Shown here in pieces: positions 57,408-64,000 of a stretch of DNA of 64,000 bases (positions are counted from its first letter, which is position 1; the number at the start of each line of letters is the position of its first letter). The notes beneath the pieces were generated by a model, which did not search any database, was not told the origin of the DNA, and saw only the letters and a list, made by a program, of their open reading frames with translations. The stretch comes from Brucellaceae bacterium (GTDB lineage: Bacteria; Pseudomonadota; Alphaproteobacteria; Rhizobiales; Rhizobiaceae). Both the position numbers and the translations under genes were made by a program. The stretch spans positions 164,802 to 228,801 of the forward strand of contig JACKJV010000007.1 in assembly GCA_020637775.1 (NCBI GenBank), in the 5' to 3' direction.

Positions 57408-58277
57408 TCAGCCGGTGATCGCCCGCGCCACCGCCTCGACATGGTCCTTCATGTCGGCACGCGCATGAGCCATGGCGAGATTGGCCTCGATGAACCCTTC
57501 CGGATTGCCGCAATCGAAGGTGCGCCCGGTGAACGTGTAGCCATAGAAGGCTTGCAAGTCCTTCAGCTTCAGCATGGCGTCGGTGAGCTGGATTTCATTG
57601 CCGGCACCGCGTTCCTGGGTTTCCAGGATATCGAAGATCTCCGGCTGCAGGATGTAGCGGCCATTGATGAAGAGGTTGGAGGGCGCAGTGCCCGGCGCCG
57701 GCTTCTCCACCATCTCGGTCAGTTCGTAACCGTTGTGAACGTCCTTGCCGCGTCCCACGATACCATATTTGTAGGCATCTTCCGGCTTGCATTCCTGCAG
57801 GGAAATGACATTGCCGCCGGTCTTTTCATACAGCGACGCCATCTCGCTCATGCAATTGGTCTGCGCTTGCAGGATCATGTCCGGCAGCAGCAGCGCGAAG
57901 GGCTCGTTGCCGACGAGATCGCGGGCGCACCACACCGCATGGCCAAGCCCGAGCGGTTCCTGCTGGCGGGTGAAGCTTGTCGTGCCGGGCGCCGGCTGCA
58001 TCGCCTTGAGCTGGTCGAGCGCCTCCGCCTTGCCGCGCGTTTCCAGCGTCGTGTACAGCTCGTACTGGATATCGAAATAGTCCTCGATCACGCCCTTGTT
58101 GCGCCCGGTCACGAAGATCAGGTGCTCGATTCCCGCTTTCAGCGCCTCGTCCACCACATACTGGATGACCGGCCTGTCGACCACGGTCAGCATTTCCTTG
58201 GGGATGGCCTTGGTGGCCGGCAGAAAGCGCGTGCCGAATCCTGCCACGGGAAAGACGGCCTTGCGAAGCTTCTTCAT
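57408..58277 (-). CDS. galU: UTP--glucose-1-phosphate uridylyltransferase
   Basis: The enzyme makes UDP-glucose for surface polysaccharides and glucans. It has 289 residues from ATG 58277. The nucleotidyl-transferase signature is [69 protein letters not shown] and [21 protein letters not shown] follow, as in bacterial GalU. It is divergent from the lytic transglycosylase gene. Confidence 0.96.
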   Translation of the reverse strand: MKKLRKAVFPVAGFGTRFLPATKAIPKEMLTVVDRPVIQYVVDEALKAGIEHLIFVTGRNKGVIEDYFDIQYELYTTLETRGKAEALDQLKAMQPAPGTTSFTRQQEPLGLGHAVWCARDLVGNEPFALLLPDMILQAQTNCMSEMASLYEKTGGNVISLQECKPEDAYKYGIVGRGKDVHNGYELTEMVEKPAPGTAPSNLFINGRYILQPEIFDILETQERGAGNEIQLTDAMLKLKDLQAFYGYTFTGRTFDCGNPEGFIEANLAMAHARADMKDHVEAVARAITG

Positions 58278-58468
58278 GGTCCTGAAAATCCTGTTCTTTG
58301 GCGGTCGTTCTGGCGCAGTCTTGCCACGGTTCGGGTTTAGCAAATGCTCACAATCGCTGCTTCCTCACAGGTCAACGGAGCGAATCCCATGGCGAACCAT
58401 GTTATGGTAAACCAAATCCTAACCCGTCTGTGAACAGAATGGCCGGCATCCTAACGAGGGAGACTGTC

Positions 58469-59689
58469 ATGACGTTCCGCTTTGCCGGAAAACTCGCAAG
58501 GTACACAGGTGCCGCCATGCTTGTGGCCGCCTGCCTGTCGTCCGCCCCTGCCCAGGCGGATGCCGGTTTCCAGCGCTGGATCGCCGGCTTCAAGTCCGTC
58601 GCCATGAAGAATGGCGTCTCGTCGTCCACCTATGACCGCGCCTTTCGCGGCGTCAGCGAACCGGACCCGGAAGTGCTGGAAAAGGCGCGCTACCAGCCGG
58701 AGTTCAAGGCGCCGCTCTGGCAGTATTTCGACAATCGCGTCCATGACGAATCCGTCGCCATGGGCCGTCAGATGGCGCGCGAATACGGCTCCTGGCTGGA
58801 CAGGATCGAGCGGCGTTTCGGCGTTGATCGCCACATCCTTCTGGCGATCTGGAGCATCGAATCCAATTACGGGCGCATCCTGACGAATGACCGGGTGATG
58901 CGCAACGTGCCCCGCTCGCTGGCAACGCTGGCCTATGGCGACCGGCGCCGCGCCAAGTTCGCCCGCACCCAGCTCATCGCGGCCTTGAAGATCCTCCAGT
59001 CCGGCGACATTGACGAAAGCCATCTGACCGGATCCTGGGCCGGCGCCATGGGGCATACGCAGTTCATTCCCACCAGCTATCAGGCCTATGCCGTCGACAT
59101 GGACGGCAACGGCCGCCGCGACATCTGGAATTCGGTTCCCGATGCGCTTGCCACCGCCGCCAACCTGCTGGCCCGCAATGGCTGGCAGCCCGGCAAGACC
59201 TGGGGCTACGAGGTGCAATTGCCGCCCGGACGAAAGTTCCCGGCAGGCACCATGAGCCTTGCCCAGTGGCAGAAGATCGGCGTGACGCGGACAGGCGGGA
59301 AGGCCTTTCCCCGCCCCTCCGACCGCGCGGAACTGAAGGCGCTGGACGGGCGCAACGGTCCGGCTTTCCTGATGCTGAAGAATTTCTTCGTGCTCAAGCG
59401 CTACAACAACGCGGATACCTATGCGCTGGCCGTCAGCCTGCTGGCCGACGAGATTGCAGGCTATGGCAAGCCGGACCGCGACTGGGACCGCCCCTTCACG
59501 CCGTTGAGCTTTGCCGAGAAACAGGAACTGCAGACGCATCTTGCCCGCAAGGGGCTATATGATGGCCCGATTGACGGCAAGATCGGCAGCGGTTCGCAGG
59601 CGGCCATCAAGACCTTCCAGGCCCGTGCGGGCTTGACGCAGAACGGCTATCCCAGCAAGGAAGTGCTGAACGTGTTGCGAAGGCAATAG
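58469..59689 (+). CDS. Lytic murein transglycosylase, MltB-like, with PG_binding_1 domain
   Basis: The product has 406 residues from ATG 58469 behind GAGGGAGA. The signal peptide ends AQA near residue 30. The SLT_2 domain (about 32-320) has catalytic Glu131 in AIWSIESNYGRILTN, SWAGAMGHTQFIPTSYQAYAVDMDGNGRRDIW and AANLLARNGWQPG. A C-terminal PG_binding_1 domain (about 345-403) has LARKGLYDGPIDGKIGSGSQAAIKTFQARAGL. It cleaves glycan strands to 1,6-anhydro-muropeptides. The next gene starts 8 bases later. Confidence 0.95.
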   Translation: MTFRFAGKLARYTGAAMLVAACLSSAPAQADAGFQRWIAGFKSVAMKNGVSSSTYDRAFRGVSEPDPEVLEKARYQPEFKAPLWQYFDNRVHDESVAMGRQMAREYGSWLDRIERRFGVDRHILLAIWSIESNYGRILTNDRVMRNVPRSLATLAYGDRRRAKFARTQLIAALKILQSGDIDESHLTGSWAGAMGHTQFIPTSYQAYAVDMDGNGRRDIWNSVPDALATAANLLARNGWQPGKTWGYEVQLPPGRKFPAGTMSLAQWQKIGVTRTGGKAFPRPSDRAELKALDGRNGPAFLMLKNFFVLKRYNNADTYALAVSLLADEIAGYGKPDRDWDRPFTPLSFAEKQELQTHLARKGLYDGPIDGKIGSGSQAAIKTFQARAGLTQNGYPSKEVLNVLRRQ

Positions 59690-59697
59690 GAGATGCC

Positions 59698-60915
59698 ATG
59701 GGCCGGCTGGGCAACAGGCTTGCAATGAAGGCGCTCGCCGCGCTTGTCTGCCTGTGCCTGGCCGTGGTCGGCACGGCGGAGATGGCGCAGGCAGCGCCTG
59801 CGAGCAACCGGGAGAATGGCCTGCCGGGGGTGCGAAGCTTCTTTCGCAAGCTTTTTCGCCCGGAGCCCCGGCGTGCCGTCAAGCCCGCCCCGTCGCGCAA
59901 GCGGACCATCCGCCAGCGCGCCGCGCCCCGCCAGGCCGCGCCCGCGCCGCAGGAAACCGAACGGGTCGACAAGCTGGAAAACGCCCGCAAGGTGCTTGTC
60001 GTCGGCGATTTTCTTGCCGGCGGACTGGCCGACGGTCTCCAGGCAGCCTTTGCGGACCTGCCCGGCGTGTTCGTTGTCGACCGGTCCAACGGCTCATCGG
60101 GCTTTGTACGCGATGACTATTACGACTGGCCCGGCCAGATCGGCACCATTCTCGAAGAGGAAGAGCCGGCAATCGTGGTGGTGATGATCGGCTCGAACGA
60201 TCGCCAGCAGATCCGCACCGATGCAGGCCGCCTCGCCGTCCGTTCGGAGGAATGGGACAAGGAATACAACGCGCGCATCAAGGCGTTCGCGACGGAATTG
60301 AAGAACGCCTCCGTTCCGTATCTCTGGGTCGGCATGCCGTCCTTCAGGCTGTCCTCGATGACCGCCGACATGCTGGCCTTCAACGATTTCTACAAGTCCG
60401 CCGCGACAGCCAATGGCGGCGAGTTCGTCGACATCTGGAACGGCTTCGTGGATGAGAACGGCAATTTCATCACCACCGGGCCCGACATCAACGGACAGGT
60501 CGTGCGTCTGCGCGGTTCGGACGGCATCAACCTGACGAGGGCAGGACGGCGAAAGGTCGCGTTCTATGCGGAAAAGCCGCTGAAAAAGCTGCTTGGCCGC
60601 GCCGCCGACCCGAATATCGGCACGCTGACGCCGGAAATGCTGCCCACGCTCTCGCTCGATCCGGTCCCGCTACAGATGAAGATCGACCGGACGGCCCCGA
60701 TCTCCCTGGCCGATCCGGACCTGGATGGCGGCGACGAGCTTCTGGGCCGTGTCCCCGAACCTGCCGTGGCCTTGCCCTCCGATCCCTCACCGGTGCAACG
60801 CCTGACCGTGGAAGGCGTGGCGCCGCCGCCCGAACCCGGCCGTGCAGACGATTTCCGCCGGCCGGTCAACGCAACCCAACCGGTCCGGTTGGAAGGTGGC
60901 GGCGCATTGCGCTGA
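59698..60915 (+). CDS. DUF459 SGNH-hydrolase-like periplasmic protein
   Basis: The product has 405 residues with a signal peptide ending AQA near residue 32, then an Arg/Pro-rich linker. The DUF459 domain (about 95-305) has KVLVVGDFLAGGLADGLQAAF, NGSSGFVRDDYYDWPGQI, VVMIGSNDRQQIR and DGINLTRAGRRKVA, the block I, III and V equivalents of SGNH hydrolases. Block I reads GDF rather than GDS, so the usual Ser nucleophile is missing. The last 90 residues are Pro-rich. Coupling to the transglycosylase suggests cell-wall work, possibly acyl-group removal or binding. Confidence 0.88.
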   Translation: MGRLGNRLAMKALAALVCLCLAVVGTAEMAQAAPASNRENGLPGVRSFFRKLFRPEPRRAVKPAPSRKRTIRQRAAPRQAAPAPQETERVDKLENARKVLVVGDFLAGGLADGLQAAFADLPGVFVVDRSNGSSGFVRDDYYDWPGQIGTILEEEEPAIVVVMIGSNDRQQIRTDAGRLAVRSEEWDKEYNARIKAFATELKNASVPYLWVGMPSFRLSSMTADMLAFNDFYKSAATANGGEFVDIWNGFVDENGNFITTGPDINGQVVRLRGSDGINLTRAGRRKVAFYAEKPLKKLLGRAADPNIGTLTPEMLPTLSLDPVPLQMKIDRTAPISLADPDLDGGDELLGRVPEPAVALPSDPSPVQRLTVEGVAPPPEPGRADDFRRPVNATQPVRLEGGGALR

Positions 60916-60934
60916 AGGCAGGCTGGACAGGCGT

Positions 60935-61129
60935 TCAGGCGCCTTTCGTCAACGCCAGGATTTGCCGGGAGACAAACCAGGACACGGGCATCGCGATCAC
61001 CGCGCCCGCAATCGCCGCCATGATGATCTTCTGGCTTTCAAACATGTTCATCGTCAGAAGCGCGACGATCAGGACGCCCATGATGGTCGGAGCGGCGAGA
61101 ATGTAAATGGCACCGAGTATTTTCAGCAT
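60935..61129 (-). CDS. Small two-helix membrane protein (family often misnamed CTP synthetase)
   Basis: The product has 64 residues from ATG 61129 behind GGAGGTGGG. Helices lie at about 3-26 and 34-53 (KIIMAAIAGAVIAMPVSWFVSRQIL). Short proteins of this shape recur in Rhizobiales and are sometimes labelled CTP synthetase by error; it has no nucleotide-binding motif. Its function is unknown. Confidence 0.8.
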   Translation of the reverse strand: MLKILGAIYILAAPTIMGVLIVALLTMNMFESQKIIMAAIAGAVIAMPVSWFVSRQILALTKGA

Positions 61130-61232
61130 GACCCACCTCCATGAAACCGGCTGCCAAACGAGCCGGCTCGATATGGGCGGAGGTTTGCGCCACCGGCCGG
61201 CATGCGCCTTGATCCATCTCAATATTCGCATG

Positions 61233-61267
61233 TAAAAAAACAAAAGCGGCGCCGGTTTGCGCCGCTT
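61233..61267 (-). terminator. Terminator of the gltB-ybjQ-gltD operon
   Basis: Leftward, a perfect 9-bp stem (AAGCGGCGC/GCGCCGCTT, 61267-61259 and 61252-61244) runs into a T-rich stretch (A bases at 61233-61239 and 61242-61245 on the plus strand). It lies 27 bases past the gltD stop. Confidence 0.85.
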
Positions 61268-61293
61268 CTGCCAGTTCTTTACTGCATGGGCGA

Positions 61294-62751
61294 TCAGCGC
61301 GGCAGCAGCGTCTCGCCCATCAGATCCTTGTCGATGGCATGCGCGGCCTGACGGCCCTCGCGGATGGCCCAGACCACCAGCGACTGGCCGCGGCGCACGT
61401 CGCCGGCTGCATAGAGCTTGTCCACCGTCGTCCTGTAGGTCAACTCGTCGGCGGCCACGTTGGTCGATCCGCGCCGGTCGGTATTGACCGTCATCCGGCC
61501 TGCCATCTCGTCCATCAGGCCGCCGGCAATCGGGCCGGCAAAGCCGATGGCGATGAAGGCCAGATCCGCCTTGATGATGAACTCGGTTCCGGCAATCGGG
61601 TTGCGCTTCTCGTCCACCTTGCAGCATTTCACGCCGGAAAGGCGCCCGTCCTCGTCGGCGACGAATTCGAGCGTCGCGACCTGGAATTCACGCTCGGCGC
61701 CCTCCGCCTGGCTGGACGATGTGCGCATCTTGGTCGCCCAGTAGGGCCACACCGTCAGCTTGTCTTCCACTGCCGGCGGCTGGGGACGGATGTCGAGCTG
61801 GGTGACGCGCACCGCGCCCTGGCGGAAGGAGGTGCCCACGCAGTCGGACGCCGTATCGCCGCCGCCCACCACCACGACATGCTTGCCACCGGCGACAACC
61901 GGCTCGGACGGCCAGGCCGTCGACTGGATGTCTTCGCCGCCCATGCGCTTGTTGGCCTGCACGAGGAACGGCATGGCGTCATGCACGCCCTCGAACTCGG
62001 CGCCGGGAATACCGGCTGCGCGCGGCGTCTCGGAGCCGCCGCAATACAGCACCGCGTCATAGTCGGACAACAGTTCGTCCACGCTCTTGTCGGTGCCGAC
62101 ATTGACATTGCAGAAGAAGGTCACGCCCTCGCCTTCCATCTGCGCAACGCGCCGGTCGATGAAGTGTTTCTCCATCTTGAAATCGGGAATGCCGAAGCGC
62201 AGCAGGCCGCCGGGCTTGCTCTCGCGCTCGTAGACATGGACCTCGTGGCCGGCCCGTCCAAGCTGCTGCGCCGCGGCCATTCCGGCAGGCCCCGAACCGA
62301 TGATGGCAACGCGTTTGCCGGTCTTGGCGGCGGCGGGCTGCGGCTTAATGTAGCCGCGCTCATAGGCCTTGTCGGCCAGTGCCTGCTCCACCGTCTTGAT
62401 GGCCACCGGAATGTCTTCCAGGTTCAGCGTGCAGGCTTCCTCGCAGGGTGCGGGGCAGATGCGGCCGGTGAATTCCGGAAAGTTGTTGGTGGAATGCAGG
62501 TTGCGGATCGCCGTGTCCCAGTCGCCATTGTAGACGAGGTCGTTCCAGTCGGGGATCTGGTTGTGGATCGGGCAGCCCGTGGGGCCATGACAATAGGGAA
62601 TGCCGCAGTCCATGCAGCGCGCGGCCTGCTTCTGAACCGCCTCGTCCGACATCGGCAGCGTGAACTCGCGGAAATGGCGAATGCGGTCGGAGGCCGGCTG
62701 GTACTTGTGCACCTGACGGTCGATTTCGAGAAAACCCGTTACCTTGCCCAT
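61294..62751 (-). CDS. gltD: Glutamate synthase (NADPH) small subunit
   Basis: This subunit passes electrons from NADPH to GltB for conversion of glutamine and 2-oxoglutarate to two glutamates. It has 485 residues. The N-terminal [4Fe-4S] region has CMDCGIPYCHGPTGCPIHNQIPDWN and CPAPCEEACTLN. FAD binding follows with VAIIGSGPAGMAAAQQLGRAGHEVHVYE, and NADPH binding with VVVGGGDTASDCVGTS. It is the last gene of the leftward gltB operon and ends at a terminator. Confidence 0.97.
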   Translation of the reverse strand: MGKVTGFLEIDRQVHKYQPASDRIRHFREFTLPMSDEAVQKQAARCMDCGIPYCHGPTGCPIHNQIPDWNDLVYNGDWDTAIRNLHSTNNFPEFTGRICPAPCEEACTLNLEDIPVAIKTVEQALADKAYERGYIKPQPAAAKTGKRVAIIGSGPAGMAAAQQLGRAGHEVHVYERESKPGGLLRFGIPDFKMEKHFIDRRVAQMEGEGVTFFCNVNVGTDKSVDELLSDYDAVLYCGGSETPRAAGIPGAEFEGVHDAMPFLVQANKRMGGEDIQSTAWPSEPVVAGGKHVVVVGGGDTASDCVGTSFRQGAVRVTQLDIRPQPPAVEDKLTVWPYWATKMRTSSSQAEGAEREFQVATLEFVADEDGRLSGVKCCKVDEKRNPIAGTEFIIKADLAFIAIGFAGPIAGGLMDEMAGRMTVNTDRRGSTNVAADELTYRTTVDKLYAAGDVRRGQSLVVWAIREGRQAAHAIDKDLMGETLLPR

Positions 62752-62765
62752 TGCTTAAATCCTCT

Positions 62766-63092
62766 TCACCGGATCACCACGGCCGTGCCCGATGCCGAAA
62801 CCATCAGCATGGAGCCGCTCGAACCGGTGGAAATGTTTTCGTAGTCGATGTCGATACCGATCACCGCATTGGCGCCGATACGCTCGGCCTCGTCTTCCAG
62901 TTCGCGGATCGCGGTTTCGCGCGCATCGCGCAGCACCCGCTCGTAGGAGCCGGAGCGGCCACCCACGATGTCGCGGATGCCGGCGAAGAAATCGCGGAAG
63001 ATGTTGGTGCCGAGGATCGCCTCGCCCGTGACGATGCCACGATATTCGACGATCTGGCGCCCTTCGATCGAATTGGTTGTCGTTGTGATCAT
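62766..63092 (-). CDS. YbjQ/UPF0145 (heavy-metal-binding-like) protein
   Basis: The product has 108 residues from ATG 63092. The family pattern is [82 protein letters not shown], a compact domain that forms pentamers in solved homologues. Its function is unsettled. It is wedged between gltB (5-base gap) and gltD (14-base gap), so it is in the glutamate synthase operon. Confidence 0.92.
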   Translation of the reverse strand: MITTTTNSIEGRQIVEYRGIVTGEAILGTNIFRDFFAGIRDIVGGRSGSYERVLRDARETAIRELEDEAERIGANAVIGIDIDYENISTGSSGSMLMVSASGTAVVIR

Positions 63093-63097
63093 GCCGG

Positions 63098-64000
63098 TCA
63101 CTCCGCAGCCACGCCCATCTTCATGCGTTCCATGTCCTGCAGGGCCCGGCGATATTCGACCGGCATCACCTTGCGGAACTTGGGACGGTAGACCGGCCAC
63201 TCGTTGAGGATTTCGGCCGCCCGGGTCGAGCCGGTGTGATGGTGATGGGCCGCGATCAGCGCATAGAGACGCTCCTCGTCATGGCTGGTCATGTTTTCCA
63301 TCACGTCGACGCGGCCCTTGTGCGCCAGATCGCCGCCATGGTGGTGCAGCTTCTCCAGCAGGTCGTCTTCCTCGGGCACCGGCTCCAGTTCGACCATGGC
63401 CATGTTGCAGCGCTCGGCGAAGTCTCCCGCCTCGTCCAGCACATAGGCCACGCCGCCGGACATGCCAGCCGCGAAATTGCGGCCTGTCTGGCCCAGCACG
63501 ACGACCACGCCGCCGGTCATGTATTCGCAGCCATGGTCGCCCACGCCCTCGACAACCGCGACGGCGCCGGAATTGCGCACCGCGAAGCGTTCGCCCGCCA
63601 CGCCGCGGAAGAAGCATTCGCCCTCGATGGCGCCGTAAAGCACGGTATTGCCGGCGATGATGGATTCCTCCGGCACGATGCGCGCGTTCTCCGGTGGCCG
63701 GATGATGATGCGCCCGCCGGACAGGCCCTTGCCGACATAGTCATTGCCGTCACCGACCAGTTCGAACGTCACCCCGCGCGTCAGGAACGCACCGAAGGAC
63801 TGGCCGGCCGTGCCATGCAGCGTCACGCGGATCGTGTCGTCCTTGAGCCCCTTGTGCCCATAGCGCTTGGCCACGGCACCCGACAGCATCGCACCGGCCG
63901 AACGATCCGTGTTCCTGATCTCCGTCTCGATGATCACCGGCTGCTTGCTTTCCAGCGCGGGCGCGGCTTCCGCGATCAGCTTGCGGTCGAGGATGTCGTC
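63098..64000 (-). CDS. gltB: Glutamate synthase large subunit, C-terminal part
   Basis: The frame is open to the right edge, so only about 300 C-terminal residues of the ~1550-residue GltB are present. They form the right-handed beta-helix GXGXG domain ([98 protein letters not shown]), typical of glutamate synthases. Upstream in frame is [15 protein letters not shown], as expected. The catalytic and FMN domains lie beyond the window. Confidence 0.96.
   Translation of the reverse strand, partial: DDILDRKLIAEAAPALESKQPVIIETEIRNTDRSAGAMLSGAVAKRYGHKGLKDDTIRVTLHGTAGQSFGAFLTRGVTFELVGDGNDYVGKGLSGGRIIIRPPENARIVPEESIIAGNTVLYGAIEGECFFRGVAGERFAVRNSGAVAVVEGVGDHGCEYMTGGVVVVLGQTGRNFAAGMSGGVAYVLDEAGDFAERCNMAMVELEPVPEEDDLLEKLHHHGGDLAHKGRVDVMENMTSHDEERLYALIAAHHHHTGSTRAAEILNEWPVYRPKFRKVMPVEYRRALQDMERMKMGVAAE

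Overview
The window is high-GC DNA (about 65% by eye) with dense, short-spaced genes on both strands. It looks like the chromosome of an alphaproteobacterium, most likely Hyphomicrobiales (Rhizobiales). Pointers are a Brucella-type Omp10 lipoprotein, a bacterial homospermidine synthase, an ornithine decarboxylase with a ~435-nt leader in the position of the speF RNA motif, DctBD two-component genes, and a palindromic repeat of the kind scattered in Rhizobiales genomes. No rRNA, tRNA, prophage or CRISPR array was seen. One IS110-family element is present.

Layout. 1-7980: a complete propionate assimilation block (pccB, a small unknown gene, pccA, methylmalonyl-CoA mutase, prpE) that turns propionate into succinyl-CoA. 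8182-11702: an OmpA-like lipoprotein, pyrC, a MarR regulator and a Crp/Fnr regulator. 11696-12738: the IS110 element. 12876-18470: a DEAD-box helicase with a DbpA domain, a diguanylate cyclase, an acyl-CoA dehydrogenase divergent from an SCP2 protein around a LiuR-like palindrome, and a GNAT enzyme. 18571-21152: ornithine decarboxylase with its long leader and a divergent LysR. 21279-25160: a DUF1007/NicO metal exporter pair, small genes and an aminotransferase. 25161-28133: an SLC13-type transporter and a TetR regulator, with a probable 77-nt sRNA gene between them.

28224-35173: a C4-dicarboxylate module (TRAP transporter dctPQM plus dctBD) with a clear sigma-54 promoter before dctP. 35270-42290: a DUF533 protein, tRNA hydroxylase trhO, an endolysin-like muramidase, KDPG aldolase, a DUF882 peptidase with CtrA-like sites, and an orphan sigma-54 activator. 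42433-49311: oligoendopeptidase F, a DUF3445 haem-type protein, homospermidine synthase, omp10, a zinc metallopeptidase and an unusual AMP-binding enzyme. 49485-54529: a 5'-nucleotidase fused to LysM, ferrochelatase, and an SPFH/NfeD pair. 54547-61129: an envelope cluster (kpsF, outer-membrane barrel, galU, mltB-like transglycosylase, DUF459) and a small membrane protein. 61294-64000: gltD, a ybjQ-like gene and the 3' part of gltB, read leftward.

Most genes are ordinary core metabolism. The most interesting items are non-coding: the small RNA with an anti-Shine-Dalgarno loop at 27032-27108, the ornithine decarboxylase leader, the sigma-54 promoter of the dct operon, and operator-like palindromes next to several regulators. 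Function calls rest on recognised protein motifs; no database search was possible.
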